DNA from: UMGS75 sp051872775
GTDB taxonomy: Bacteria > Bacillota_I > Bacilli_A > ML615J-28 > CAG-313
Reading direction: 5' to 3'
NCBI GenBank assembly: GCA_051872775.1
Contig: JBJEEE010000065.1
Location: 1-33,506 of the forward strand
DNA: 33,506 bases
Shown here: piece after piece, positions 7,847 to 16,776 of the stretch
How positions within the stretch are numbered: position 1 is the first letter of the stretch
Layout: the number at the start of each line of letters is the position of its first letter
Program-made: the position numbers and the translations under genes
Notes under the pieces: generated by a model
Seen by the model: only the letters and a program-made list of their open reading frames with translations
Database searches by the model: none
What the model was told of the DNA's origin: nothing

Positions 7847-8392
7847 ATGAAAGTAAACATTAGAGGAAACGGACAAGTTCAACTTTCACCTTCCGCAAGA
7901 CAAGATATTACTGATAAAGTAATGGCACTTGACAAACTATTTAATAATAGTGAAGCTTTAGTTGCAAATGTTCTTTGCAAAGGCTATGAAAAGTACACAG
8001 TAGTTGAGATTACTATTCCAATGAAACAAATTATCTTAAGAGCAGAAAGTAAGGGGGATAATCTTTATATTGCGGTAGATAATTCAGTTGACAAAATTGA
8101 GCGACAACTCTTGCGACATAAACAAAAGGTTAATTCATTTATTCGTAAACGTGAAGGGATTGCAAATTACTTTAGCGATTTAGTTGAAAAAACTAATGAA
8201 GAACAAGCTAATACGGAAACCCAAATTAAGAGTAAAAAAATCGATTTATCAGTAATGACAGTTGATGAAGCTATTACTCAAATGGAATTATTAGACCATG
8301 ACTTTTATGTTTTTATTAATGAAGAAAACCATAAACAAACAATTGTTTATCTTCGACAAGATGGCGGATATGGAATAATTGAACCAAAGTAA
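7847..8392 (+). CDS. hpf: Long-form ribosome hibernation-promoting factor
   Basis: A 181-residue HPF of the long type found in Firmicutes. The N-terminal S30AE domain (about 1-100, MKVNIRGNGQVQLSPSARQD, then VDNSVDKIERQLLRHKQKV) binds the 30S decoding region. A charged linker follows. The C-terminal dimerisation domain (about 128-181: VMTVDEAITQMELLDHDFYV, then QDGGYGIIEP) joins two ribosomes into 100S dimers. It starts after AAAAGGAG. It is transcribed alone, from its own promoter to its own terminator, and has a conspicuous inverted repeat in its 5'UTR. In Bacillus hpf sits just before secA; here two genes intervene. Confidence 0.95.
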   Translation: MKVNIRGNGQVQLSPSARQDITDKVMALDKLFNNSEALVANVLCKGYEKYTVVEITIPMKQIILRAESKGDNLYIAVDNSVDKIERQLLRHKQKVNSFIRKREGIANYFSDLVEKTNEEQANTETQIKSKKIDLSVMTVDEAITQMELLDHDFYVFINEENHKQTIVYLRQDGGYGIIEPK

Positions 8393-8406
8393 AAATCAGA
8401 TTTGTA

Positions 8407-8435
8407 GAGATAGATTATATCTATCTCCTTTTTTT
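8407..8435 (+). terminator. Terminator of hpf
   Basis: GAGATAGAT (8407-8415) pairs with ATCTATCTC (8419-8427), followed by C and seven T. Confidence 0.85.
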
Positions 8436-8464
8436 GCATATAAATGAAAAAAAATACAAAAATA

Positions 8465-8473
8465 TGATATAAT
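8465..8473 (+). promoter_or_regulatory. Extended -10 promoter of the HAD-queH pair
   Basis: TGATATAAT with a perfect TATAAT (8468-8473). No good -35 is seen at 16-18 bp, so the extended -10 would carry the recognition. The gene starts 25 bp downstream. Confidence 0.5.
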
Positions 8474-8497
8474 AAGCTTATAGAAAGAAGGTATAGA

Positions 8498-9229
8498 ATG
8501 CTACCCAAAGTTGTGGTAATGGATTTAGGGGGAACAGTTATTAACAATCTTGCTATTAATTTTGAACAGGGACTTAGATATATATATCAAAACTATTGCC
8601 TTAAACAAGTAAAAGAAGAACAATTAATCTTAGATAGTCTATTAATACGTGAATTAGGATATAATAAACGCGATAATGATAATTTTGAAATAAACTTTCA
8701 TAATTATTTAAATTATATCGATAAAACGATAGGATTTAAAAAATCTTTAGATTATGATTTACTTGAACAAGCGTTTATTGATTATGCATGTACTGATGAG
8801 TTGATTGAAGGAGTTGTCCCTTTACTTAAGTTTTTTAAAGAACATAATATTGACGTTTATATTCTAAGTAATAGTTGCTTCTCTTCAAAGGCCTTAAAAT
8901 ATGAATTGAGTAAACAACATATTTTATCTTACTTTATAGATGTTTTCTCAAGTGCTGATTATTTAATGCGAAAGCCTAGCCCTCTTTTTTTTAATGTAGC
9001 GTTTAAATACATTAAAAACAAATATCAAGACTTAAACGAAAGTGATATTATGTATATAGGAAATGAATATAAATATGATATTGAGGGTGCATCTATTTTT
9101 AAGGTAAAGACAGTCTGGTTTAATCAGCACCATAATGTCGTCGAAAATTCTTGTGCAGATTGTGAAATAGATAAATATTCATGTTTAATAGAGATGTTAA
9201 AAAAGGAATGTAAAAATGAAACCATATGA
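8498..9229 (+). CDS. HAD-superfamily protein with degenerate active site
   Basis: A 243-residue protein of the haloacid dehalogenase fold (HAD-IA type with helical cap, about 18-100). Motif I is MDLGGT: the nucleophile D9 is kept but the usual second aspartate is G11. Motif II is ILSNS (S125), motif III is RKPSP (K159), and motif IV is IGNEYKYDIEGA, where the usual first aspartate is N189 and D194 is kept. With the acid/base residue missing, ordinary phosphomonoester hydrolysis may be weak or lost. Substrate unknown. Its end overlaps queH by 14 bp, so the two are probably translationally coupled, but a role in queuosine synthesis is only a guess from context. Confidence 0.8.
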   Translation: MLPKVVVMDLGGTVINNLAINFEQGLRYIYQNYCLKQVKEEQLILDSLLIRELGYNKRDNDNFEINFHNYLNYIDKTIGFKKSLDYDLLEQAFIDYACTDELIEGVVPLLKFFKEHNIDVYILSNSCFSSKALKYELSKQHILSYFIDVFSSADYLMRKPSPLFFNVAFKYIKNKYQDLNESDIMYIGNEYKYDIEGASIFKVKTVWFNQHHNVVENSCADCEIDKYSCLIEMLKKECKNETI

Positions 9230-9830
9230 TGAGTTTAAAGAAGAACTAAAACAAATAAGTAAATTAGACTATAAACCAAGTTTATTACTCCATAGTTGTT
9301 GTGGCCCTTGTAGTACACATGTTATTAACTTATTAGAACCATACTTTAATATAACTATTTTTTATTATAATCCTAATATTTATCCAAGCGAAGAATTTGA
9401 GTTAAGACTTGAAAATCAAAAAAAACTAATAGAACAACTTCCATTTAAAGTTGATTTATTAGTAGAATATGATGATCATCAAGTTTTCTTAGATTCAGTT
9501 GGTGAATACGCTAATCTTGGGGAAAAAAGTATTAGATGTTATGAGTGCTATAAATTTAGAATGAAAAAACTGCAAGAAGTAGCAATTTTAAAGAAATTCG
9601 ATTATTTTACAACAACATTATCCGTTAGTCCTCATAAAAATAGTAGTTGGATTAATGAAATAGGTATGAATTTATCAACAGATAAATGCAAGTATTTATA
9701 TTCAGATTTTAAAAAAGAAAATGGTTATTTAGACTCCACTATACTTGCAAAAAGATATAATCTTTATCGACAACATTATTGTGGATGTGAATTTTCTTTG
9801 CAAGAAAGTATGTCGAATAAAGACAAATAA
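9216..9830 (+). CDS. queH: Epoxyqueuosine reductase QueH
   Basis: QueH (DUF208) reduces epoxyqueuosine to queuosine in tRNA, the last step of the pathway, and replaces the cobalamin enzyme QueG in many bacteria. The 204-residue protein has the full cysteine set: LLLHSCCGPC (C28, C29, C32), RCYECYKFRM (C108, C111) and RQHYCGCEFS (C189, C191), consistent with an iron-sulfur centre and a second metal site. FYYNPNIYPSEEFELRL and TTTLSVSPHKN are also typical. The start overlaps the upstream HAD gene. The preceding enzyme QueA is encoded at the far end of this window (32220-33245), so the two queuosine genes are not linked in one operon. Confidence 0.92.
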   Translation: MKPYDEFKEELKQISKLDYKPSLLLHSCCGPCSTHVINLLEPYFNITIFYYNPNIYPSEEFELRLENQKKLIEQLPFKVDLLVEYDDHQVFLDSVGEYANLGEKSIRCYECYKFRMKKLQEVAILKKFDYFTTTLSVSPHKNSSWINEIGMNLSTDKCKYLYSDFKKENGYLDSTILAKRYNLYRQHYCGCEFSLQESMSNKDK

Positions 9831-9924
9831 CCAAAAAAATAAGCATAATGCCCAGACAAAATTGTAAAAGTATGCATATTATGGAAGGACAATAGAAAAA
9901 ACTAACTTTCATAATTATAAATAC

Positions 9925-9953
9925 TTGAAAAATTTTCCATAATTTGGTATTAT
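9925..9953 (+). promoter_or_regulatory. Promoter of secA
   Basis: TTGAAA (9925-9930), 17-bp spacer, TATTAT (9948-9953) with extended TGG (9945-9947). The rest of the gap after queH (9831-9924) shows no convincing terminator or gene. Confidence 0.65.
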
Positions 9954-9978
9954 ATATAAATATGAGAGGAAGTGTCCT

Positions 9979-12519
9979 ATGTTTAAAAAATTATTTGATC
10001 CTTCATATAAGGAGTTTAAAAAATGTGAAAAGTTGGCCGATCAAGTGCTAGCTTTAGAAGATGAATATGCAAAATTAACAGATGATGAACTAAAAGCCAA
10101 AACCCCAGAATTTAAAGAACGTATAAAAAATGGTGCAACGTTAGATTCGCTTCTTGTTGAAGCTTTTGCGACGGTTCGAGAAGCATCAAAGAGAGTTCTT
10201 GGGTTATTCCCTTTTAAAGTACAAGTCATAGGTGCTGCCGCAATGCATTTTGGTAATATTGCGGAAATGAAAACTGGTGAAGGTAAAACATTAACAAGCG
10301 TTATGCCTGCCTATCTAAATGCTCTATCAGGAGAAGGCGTTCATATCGTTACAGTAAACGAATATCTTGCTACACGTGACGCAACGGAGATGGGAGCAGT
10401 ACACAAGTTTTTAGGTTTAACCGTTGGTCTAAATTTACGTGAATTAAGTGCTGAGGAAAAAAGAGAACAATACAATTGTGATATTACTTACTCAACAAAT
10501 AATGAACTTGGATTTGATTATCTACGTGACCATATGGTTATATATAAAGAACAGATGGTTCAACGTCCCGTTTTGAATTATGCCATTGTCGATGAAGTTG
10601 ACTCGATTTTAATTGATGAAGCTAGAACGCCATTAATTATTTCTGGGGGAGCTAAGAAAGGACCTAACCTTTATATTCAAGCTAACACCTTTGTAAAGAA
10701 CTTAATAGAAGCTAACGAAGCTAATCCCGATGGTGATTATGAAATAGATGTAAAAGATAAACATATTTCCCTTACCGAAAACGGAATGAAGAAAGCAGAA
10801 CGCTATTTTAGTGTTGACAATATTTATGATGTACGCTATGTAAGTTTGGTTCATCATATCGATAATGCATTAAGAGCAAACTATATTATGAGTCGAGATG
10901 TAGACTATGTTGTACAAGAAGGAACAGTTATTATCGTCGATCCATTTACTGGTCGTTTAATGCATGGAAGACAATATAGTGAAGGTCTACACCAAGCTCT
11001 TGAAGCCAAAGAAGGCGTAGAAATTAAGAAAGAAACACGAACGCTTGCGACAATTACTTTCCAAAACTATTTCAGAATGTATCATAAACTATCTGGGATG
11101 ACTGGTACTGCTAAAACGGAAGAAGAAGAGTTTAGAAATATATACAATATGTTTGTTGTTGAAATTCCAACTAATAAACCGGTTATTAGATATGACGCAC
11201 CTGATCTATTATTCCGCTCAACTGAAGCAAAATATAAAGCAATCGCAAAAGAAATAAAAGAACGCCATGAAAAAGGACAACCTATTCTAGTTGGTACAAT
11301 CTCAATTGAAACAAGTGAATTACTATCAAAAATCCTAAAGAGTTATGGCATTCCTCATAATGTTTTGAATGCTAAGCAACATGAAAAAGAAGCAGAAATA
11401 ATTGCGAAAGCCGGACAAAAAGGGGCAGTAACTATCGCGACAAATATGGCTGGTCGTGGTACAGATATTAAACTAGGTGAAGGTGTTGTTGAACTTGGTG
11501 GTCTTGCGGTTATTGGAACAGAACGTCATGAAGCACGTCGTATCGATAATCAGTTACGTGGTCGAAGTGGACGTCAAGGCGATCCAGGTTATAGTAGATT
11601 CTACATTTCGACTAAAGATGAATTAATGGTTCGTTTTGGTGGTGAAAGATTCGAAAGAGTTCTTAGTATGATTGCTGATCCTGATGATGAAGGTAATGAA
11701 ACTCCACTTGAAATGAAATTATTTAGTAAATTTGTTGAAAGTGCACAACGTAAGATTGAAGGTTTCAACTTTGATCGTCGTAAATCAGTTGTTGAATATG
11801 ATGAAGTATTAAGAAAACAAAGAGAGATTATTTATGGTCAAAGAAAAGATATTCTTTTCCTTGATGATGTTGAACCAATTATCTTAAAGATGATTGATGC
11901 GGTTGTAAGAAAGGCTGTTCCAACCTTCCAAGATCCGGATAGTAAACAAGGAATAATTGATTCTGAACGTTTCTTAAAAGAATTTTGTGGACGATATTTT
12001 AATCTAGGTACCTTTGAAGATGCCGACTTCAATGGAGTAAAAGTTGAACAAGCCCAACAAATGGTTCATGATAAATTAATAGAAAACTTAAATAGTAAGA
12101 AAGAACAAATTCCAGCAGAAATGTATCAAGAATTCATGCGAGTTGTTCTTCTAAAAGTAGTCGATGAATACTGGATGGATCACATTGATCAGATGAGTGC
12201 TCTTCGTCAAAGTATTGGATTAAAATCATATGCACAAATCAATCCATTACGTGAGTATCAAAGTATTGGATTTGATATGTTTAATGAATTAATTGATAAT
12301 ATTGAAAGTCAAGTTGTTACTATTGTAAGTCGTGCTCAAGTACGTGACAATTTACAACGTGAAGAAGTAGCTAAACCTACAGGAACAAATGCTGGTAACG
12401 ATGAACCAGTCAAAAAGAAACCAGTTGTCAATAAGAATACAAAAGTCGGTCGTAATGACCCATGTCCATGTGGCAGTGGTAAAAAGTATAAACATTGTTG
12501 TGGTATGAACGAAAGATAG
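9979..12519 (+). CDS. secA: Protein translocase ATPase SecA
   Basis: SecA drives preproteins through SecYEG by ATP hydrolysis at the cytoplasmic membrane. It is full length at 846 residues. The Walker A is MKTGEGKTL (97-105) and the DEAD-type Walker B is DEVDSILIDEARTPLI (205 on). The second nucleotide-binding fold has MAGRGTDIKLG and QLRGRSGRQGDPG. The preprotein-binding and helical regions are present. The C-terminus carries an SEC-C zinc motif, CPCGSGKKYKHCC (C829, C831, C840, C841). It begins after GAGAGGAAG with its own promoter. It heads a tight run with cysK-like, cysE and prfB; hpf-secA-prfB is the ancestral order. Confidence 0.98.
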   Translation: MFKKLFDPSYKEFKKCEKLADQVLALEDEYAKLTDDELKAKTPEFKERIKNGATLDSLLVEAFATVREASKRVLGLFPFKVQVIGAAAMHFGNIAEMKTGEGKTLTSVMPAYLNALSGEGVHIVTVNEYLATRDATEMGAVHKFLGLTVGLNLRELSAEEKREQYNCDITYSTNNELGFDYLRDHMVIYKEQMVQRPVLNYAIVDEVDSILIDEARTPLIISGGAKKGPNLYIQANTFVKNLIEANEANPDGDYEIDVKDKHISLTENGMKKAERYFSVDNIYDVRYVSLVHHIDNALRANYIMSRDVDYVVQEGTVIIVDPFTGRLMHGRQYSEGLHQALEAKEGVEIKKETRTLATITFQNYFRMYHKLSGMTGTAKTEEEEFRNIYNMFVVEIPTNKPVIRYDAPDLLFRSTEAKYKAIAKEIKERHEKGQPILVGTISIETSELLSKILKSYGIPHNVLNAKQHEKEAEIIAKAGQKGAVTIATNMAGRGTDIKLGEGVVELGGLAVIGTERHEARRIDNQLRGRSGRQGDPGYSRFYISTKDELMVRFGGERFERVLSMIADPDDEGNETPLEMKLFSKFVESAQRKIEGFNFDRRKSVVEYDEVLRKQREIIYGQRKDILFLDDVEPIILKMIDAVVRKAVPTFQDPDSKQGIIDSERFLKEFCGRYFNLGTFEDADFNGVKVEQAQQMVHDKLIENLNSKKEQIPAEMYQEFMRVVLLKVVDEYWMDHIDQMSALRQSIGLKSYAQINPLREYQSIGFDMFNELIDNIESQVVTIVSRAQVRDNLQREEVAKPTGTNAGNDEPVKKKPVVNKNTKVGRNDPCPCGSGKKYKHCCGMNER

Positions 12520-12529
12520 GGGGATTATT

Positions 12530-13432
12530 TTGTTATACTACCAATTATCAAAAATAATAGGAAATACTCCATTATTAAAATGGAATAATCTCTATTTAAA
12601 AATGGAAAACTATAATCCAAGTGGTTCGATAAAAGATCGACCTGCAGGATTAATGCTTGAAAGATTAGTCAGGAATGGCATATTAAATAAAGGAGACAGC
12701 TTTACATGTGCGACTAGTGGCAATATGGGAATTGCTCTTGCGTATTTTGCGAAAGAATATTGTTTAAATGCAATTATTGTTATGCCATCAAATATGACGA
12801 ATGAACGAAAGAAAAGAATAAAAGCCTTAGGCGCAAAACTTATTTTAACCAATGTTAAAGATGGAATGAAGGGTTCTGTTAAAAAAGCAGAATCTCTTGC
12901 CAAGAAAAAAGGATACTATTATTTAGATCAATTTGGTTCAAAGTATAATGTAATTTCTCACTATAAAACTTTAAAAGAGATTGTAAGAGATTTACCAGAT
13001 GTAAATACGATTGTAGCAGGAATTGGTACAGGGGGAACTTTCCTTGGAATCTCGAATATGCTAGAAATTATGAAGTTAAACACTAAGATTGTTGGGGTTG
13101 AACCAACATATGCAAACATGGTTTATTCATATATTACTAAAACAGATATGACAAACTCTTTTCCAGATAAACTAATACCTGGTATTGGTGCTAATTTTCT
13201 ATCACCAATTATTAAACTATATTTAAAGAAAGATGCAATTGTAAAATTGGTTGATGCATCTAAGATATATAATTATTGGCATGAATTACTAAAACAAGGT
13301 TTATATGTTGGTTTATCAGCAGCAAGCTCTATTTATGTCGCTAACCAACTATTAGAAGAAAATCCATCCCAAAAAATTGTAGTTATTGTTCCAGATGGTG
13401 TCGATCGCTATCTGGGTGATGTTACTGTCTAA
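12530..13432 (+). CDS. cysK: Cysteine synthase-family PLP enzyme (CysK-like)
   Basis: A fold-type II PLP enzyme of the cysteine synthase / cystathionine beta-synthase family, 300 residues. It probably makes cysteine from O-acetylserine and sulfide, given that cysE follows directly. The N-terminus IGNTPLLKW and the PLP lysine K35 in NPSGSIKDRPA are clear. The PLP phosphate loop is GIGTGGT (164-170). The substrate loop reads TSGNMG (62-67) rather than the usual TSGNTG, and the C-terminal region is GLSAASS..VPDG. The start is TTG at 12530, set by AGGGGG (12518-12523), 10 bp after secA. It overlaps cysE. Use of a sulfur donor or acceptor other than sulfide and O-acetylserine cannot be excluded. 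Confidence 0.88.
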   Translation: MLYYQLSKIIGNTPLLKWNNLYLKMENYNPSGSIKDRPAGLMLERLVRNGILNKGDSFTCATSGNMGIALAYFAKEYCLNAIIVMPSNMTNERKKRIKALGAKLILTNVKDGMKGSVKKAESLAKKKGYYYLDQFGSKYNVISHYKTLKEIVRDLPDVNTIVAGIGTGGTFLGISNMLEIMKLNTKIVGVEPTYANMVYSYITKTDMTNSFPDKLIPGIGANFLSPIIKLYLKKDAIVKLVDASKIYNYWHELLKQGLYVGLSAASSIYVANQLLEENPSQKIVVIVPDGVDRYLGDVTV

Positions 13433-13925
13433 ATACTTTAAATCGATAAAAGAAAGAGATCAAGCCGCTCGTAGTACGATTCACATCATCCTTTGTTATC
13501 CTGGATTTAAAGCGATGTTTTGGTTTCGTATTGCGAGTTTTTTGTATCGAAAACTCAATCTAAAACTTTTGGCATCTTATATAATGTACTTAGTAAGGAA
13601 AAGGACTAACATCGATATTCATCCAGCTGCTATCATTGGTAAACGATTATTTATTGATCACGGCTCTGGTGTGGTAATCGGAGAAACAACAATCATAGGT
13701 GATGATTGCACTATCTATCAAGGTGTAACCTTAGGTACAACCGGCAAGATAAAAGAACATAAGCGTCATCCAACTATTGGTAATAATGTGACTATCGGGT
13801 GTGGTGCCAAAGTTTTAGGTAATATTAAAATTGGTAATAATGTAAAAATTGGTGCTGGTACTGTTGTATTGAATGATGTTTTGGATAATAATACTATCGT
13901 AGGGATTAAAGGAAAAATAATCTAG
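13419..13925 (+). CDS. cysE: Serine O-acetyltransferase
   Basis: CysE acetylates serine to O-acetylserine, the substrate for the CysK-like enzyme upstream. The short Bacillus-type form is seen: the N-terminal helical part has SIKERDQAARSTIHIILCYPG and FRIASFLY. A left-handed beta-helix of hexapeptide repeats follows, from about DIHPAAIIGKRLFIDHGSG (catalytic His-Gly) through VVIGETTIIGDDCTIYQGVT to KIGAGTVVLND. The frame is open from a TTG at 13386, but that N-terminus lies wholly inside cysK-like coding. ATG at 13419 gives the family-length protein (168 residues) with a 14-bp overlap. No strong SD is seen, so translation is probably coupled. The start is uncertain within 11 codons. Confidence 0.9.
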   Translation: MLLSKYFKSIKERDQAARSTIHIILCYPGFKAMFWFRIASFLYRKLNLKLLASYIMYLVRKRTNIDIHPAAIIGKRLFIDHGSGVVIGETTIIGDDCTIYQGVTLGTTGKIKEHKRHPTIGNNVTIGCGAKVLGNIKIGNNVKIGAGTVVLNDVLDNNTIVGIKGKII

Positions 13926-13933
13926 GAGGATTT

Positions 13934-15028
13934 ATGGAAAGATTTGAAATCGTAAAAACTTTTGAAGATTTTAAAACGCGAATAGATGCATTGGATAAAG
14001 TATTGCAAATAGAAAAATTAAAGCAAAAAATATCCGAGAATGAACAAACAATGAGTCAAGCGAACTTTTGGGATAATCCGACTTTCGCAACCCAATTTCT
14101 TCAAAAGAATAATGAAATGAAAGAAATAATCAGTAAATTTAGTATTTTAAAAAGTAATATTGATGATCTAGAAGTAATAATCCAACTAAATGATGATGAT
14201 TTAAACGAAGAAGCAACTGATTTAATTAAAAATATTAATATCAAATTAGAAAAATTTGAAATTGAACAATTGCTAAATGAACCATATGATCATATGAATG
14301 CCATAATGGAATTACATCCAGGAGCAGGAGGAACAGAATCACAAGATTGGGCTTTAATGTTATATCGGATGTATAAAAGATATGCGGAAAGAAATAACTA
14401 TGAATTTGAATTAATCGATTATGAAGAAGCTACCGAAGCGGGATTAAAAAGTGCAACTTTTTTGATTAAAGGAACAAACGCATATGGTATTTTAAAAGGA
14501 GAAAAAGGTGTTCATCGTTTGGTTAGAATTTCTCCTTTTGATAGTAATGCGAGACGTCATACTAGCTTTGTAGGTGTAAACGTAACTCCAGAAGTAGATA
14601 ATTCAATTGATGTAAACATCAATATGGATGAAATTAAAATTGACACCTATCGTTCAAGTGGAGCAGGTGGACAACATATCAATAAAACCGATTCGGCGGT
14701 TAGAATTACCCATTTACCAACTGGTATTGTTGTTTCATGTCAAAATCAAAGAAGTCAAATTCAAAATCGAGAACGTGCTTTTCAAGTATTAAAGTCTAAA
14801 CTTTATCAACTTGAAGTTGAGAAACAAGAAAAACTATTAAAAAATATAGGGGGAGAGTTATCAGAGAATGGATTTGGAAGTCAAATAAGAAGTTATGTAC
14901 TTCATCCATATTCAATGGTAAAAGACCATCGGACCCAAGTAGAATCCCCTAATCCAAGTGCTGTCTTAGATGGTGACTTAGATATGTTTATCGATGCATA
15001 TTTGAAGTATAATAAAGAGGTAAAGTAA
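13934..15028 (+). CDS. prfB: Peptide chain release factor 2 (no frameshift)
   Basis: RF2 ends translation at UGA and UAA. The 364-residue protein has the RF2-specific SPF tripeptide in VRISPFDSNARRHTSF (200-202), which reads the stop codon, and the GGQ motif in SSGAGGQHINKTDSAV (245-247), which triggers peptidyl-tRNA hydrolysis. It is encoded in one continuous frame: around codons 20-30 (ALDKVLQIEKLK) there is no in-frame TGA and no CTT-TGA slip site, so the programmed +1 frameshift that regulates RF2 in many bacteria, including Bacillus, is absent. The ATG follows AGGAGG. RF2 presence agrees with UGA being a stop here. Confidence 0.97.
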   Translation: MERFEIVKTFEDFKTRIDALDKVLQIEKLKQKISENEQTMSQANFWDNPTFATQFLQKNNEMKEIISKFSILKSNIDDLEVIIQLNDDDLNEEATDLIKNINIKLEKFEIEQLLNEPYDHMNAIMELHPGAGGTESQDWALMLYRMYKRYAERNNYEFELIDYEEATEAGLKSATFLIKGTNAYGILKGEKGVHRLVRISPFDSNARRHTSFVGVNVTPEVDNSIDVNINMDEIKIDTYRSSGAGGQHINKTDSAVRITHLPTGIVVSCQNQRSQIQNRERAFQVLKSKLYQLEVEKQEKLLKNIGGELSENGFGSQIRSYVLHPYSMVKDHRTQVESPNPSAVLDGDLDMFIDAYLKYNKEVK

Positions 15029-15979
15029 ATGAAAAAGAAATCATTTTTTTCTAAACGACATTTGCGTGAATTTTTATCAATAAATTTTGGTATCATGTTA
15101 ATGGCTGCTGCCTATTCCCTTTTGTTAGATCCAAACAAAGTCGTTGTTGGAGGGGTAATGGGAATATCAACTGTTATCAGTAGTTTTACAAATATTTCTT
15201 CATCTTTATATATTCTTATTCTTGATTTAATTTTGCTTGTTTTTGCCCTAATATTTGTTAATAAAGAGTTTTTCTTAAAAACGGTTTATGCATCTGTTGT
15301 ATATCCCATCTACTCATTTTTATTTGAACTTATATATAAAAATTTATTAAAAGGTGTTTTACCAAACTTATCAGATATAGTTAATACAACGGGTGTTGAT
15401 ACTAAAATATTAACCGCTGGTGCTTACTTAGTTATTGTTATTGTCGGATCGGTAGCTTCAGGTTTAGGACTTGGTATTGTCTTACGTAATGGTTCATCTA
15501 CCGGTGGTGTTGACATTATTCAAAGAATTTTCTTAAAATACTTTAAAATGCCTTTTTCCATAAGTTTAATATTGATTGATGGAACAATTGTTGTTACCTC
15601 AGGTATTCTTTTCAAAGATGTTTATACGATTTTATATGGAGTTATGTTTATCTACATATCTGGTTATGTAATGGATGCCATAATTTTTAGTGGTTTCAAT
15701 TCAAGATGTGTAAACATTGTAACTTCAAAACCAACGGAAATTAAAGAGAAAATATTTGCTATTTTAGCACGAGGAGTTACAGTGGTGAATGCAAAAGGTG
15801 GATATACTGATGATGATAAAACCCTATTGGTATGTGTAATGTCGAATAAAGAATTCTATAAGATGAAAGAATTAATTCATCAAATAGATGAAAAAGCCTT
15901 TGTATATGTAACGAAGGCATGTGAGGTTCATGGGGAAGGATTTACACCAGAACTTACTCCTGATATTGAGGATAACTAA
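15029..15979 (+). CDS. YitT-family membrane protein
   Basis: A 316-residue membrane protein of the YitT/DUF161 family. A basic N-terminus is followed by about five or six hydrophobic helices between 17 and 215, including the family-like VVVGGVMGISTVISSF and SGLGLGIVLRNGSSTGGVDI. The C-terminal cytoplasmic DUF2179 domain (about 228-300) contains ILARGVTVVNAKGGYTDDDK and LLVCVMSNKEF. Transport or signalling roles have been suggested for the family, but the substrate is unknown. The ATG directly abuts the prfB stop, and the gene overlaps recX by 1 bp. Confidence 0.9.
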   Translation: MKKKSFFSKRHLREFLSINFGIMLMAAAYSLLLDPNKVVVGGVMGISTVISSFTNISSSLYILILDLILLVFALIFVNKEFFLKTVYASVVYPIYSFLFELIYKNLLKGVLPNLSDIVNTTGVDTKILTAGAYLVIVIVGSVASGLGLGIVLRNGSSTGGVDIIQRIFLKYFKMPFSISLILIDGTIVVTSGILFKDVYTILYGVMFIYISGYVMDAIIFSGFNSRCVNIVTSKPTEIKEKIFAILARGVTVVNAKGGYTDDDKTLLVCVMSNKEFYKMKELIHQIDEKAFVYVTKACEVHGEGFTPELTPDIEDN

Positions 15980-16737
15980 TGAGCGAAGTTAAAATCTTTA
16001 AAATTGAAAAAAAAGGTAAGCATTATTTAGTATACTCAAGCGAAAATGAACTACCTGTTAAACTTACAGAAGATTGTATTGTAAATAATCGTATTATAAA
16101 AGGTACTATTTTTGATGAGGAAACTTGGAAAAAAATTGTATCAAGTAGTAATAACGATTACTTATTTGATAAAGTATTAAGTTTTATTGATTATAAACCT
16201 CGAACCGAAAAAGAGGTAAGAGAATACCTTCGTAAAAAAGAAGTATCGTTAGACCTTATTGAAGATATAATCAAAAGATTAAAGCAAATTAAATATCTAG
16301 ATGATGAAAAATATGTTGCATCCTTTATTGAAGAAGGAATAAAAAATAAAAAAGGTCCCCTTTTAATTTCATATCAGTTAGATAATCTGGGGATTGACAA
16401 AGGCCTAACCTACAAATATCTTTCAAAATATGATTATGAAATTCAACTTGCCAATGCATTAGAAATAGCTAAAAAAAGTTTAGTATTACAATCGAAATAT
16501 CCGGTGAAAAAAAGTAAAGAATTAATTTATCAAAAACTTTCACGTAATGGATATAATGCTGATATTATCAATAAAGTAGTTTCATCTTTAGAGTTTCAAG
16601 AGGATTCTTTAGAAAATCTTTGGAATGACTATCGAAAACTTCTTGCTAAAAATCAAGATAAGAATAAAATAGTAACATCATTACTAGCTAAAGGATATAG
16701 CTACCAAGATATAAAAAAAGTACTAAATAATGAATAA
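15979..16737 (+). CDS. recX: Regulatory protein RecX
   Basis: RecX modulates RecA filaments. The 252-residue protein has the RecX three-helix repeats: YKPRTEKEVREYLRKKEVS and YLDDEKYVASFIEEGIKNKK in the first, QLDNLGID in the second, and further repeats to the C-terminus. The long Firmicute form has this extra N-terminal region (about 1-60). Its ATG overlaps the stop of the YitT gene (TAATG), so it is the last tightly coupled member of the run from secA. recA is not in the window. Confidence 0.85.
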   Translation: MSEVKIFKIEKKGKHYLVYSSENELPVKLTEDCIVNNRIIKGTIFDEETWKKIVSSSNNDYLFDKVLSFIDYKPRTEKEVREYLRKKEVSLDLIEDIIKRLKQIKYLDDEKYVASFIEEGIKNKKGPLLISYQLDNLGIDKGLTYKYLSKYDYEIQLANALEIAKKSLVLQSKYPVKKSKELIYQKLSRNGYNADIINKVVSSLEFQEDSLENLWNDYRKLLAKNQDKNKIVTSLLAKGYSYQDIKKVLNNE

Positions 16738-16776
16738 ATAAAAAAAATACCTCATATGTATTATGGGGTGAAAAAA

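Noticed and set aside
9848..9895. 15-codon frame in the queH-secA gap
   Set aside because: No ribosome binding site, very short, and no recognisable content.
13386..13418. cysE start at TTG 13386
   Set aside because: The extra residues are cysK sequence read in another frame and are not part of the known CysE fold.
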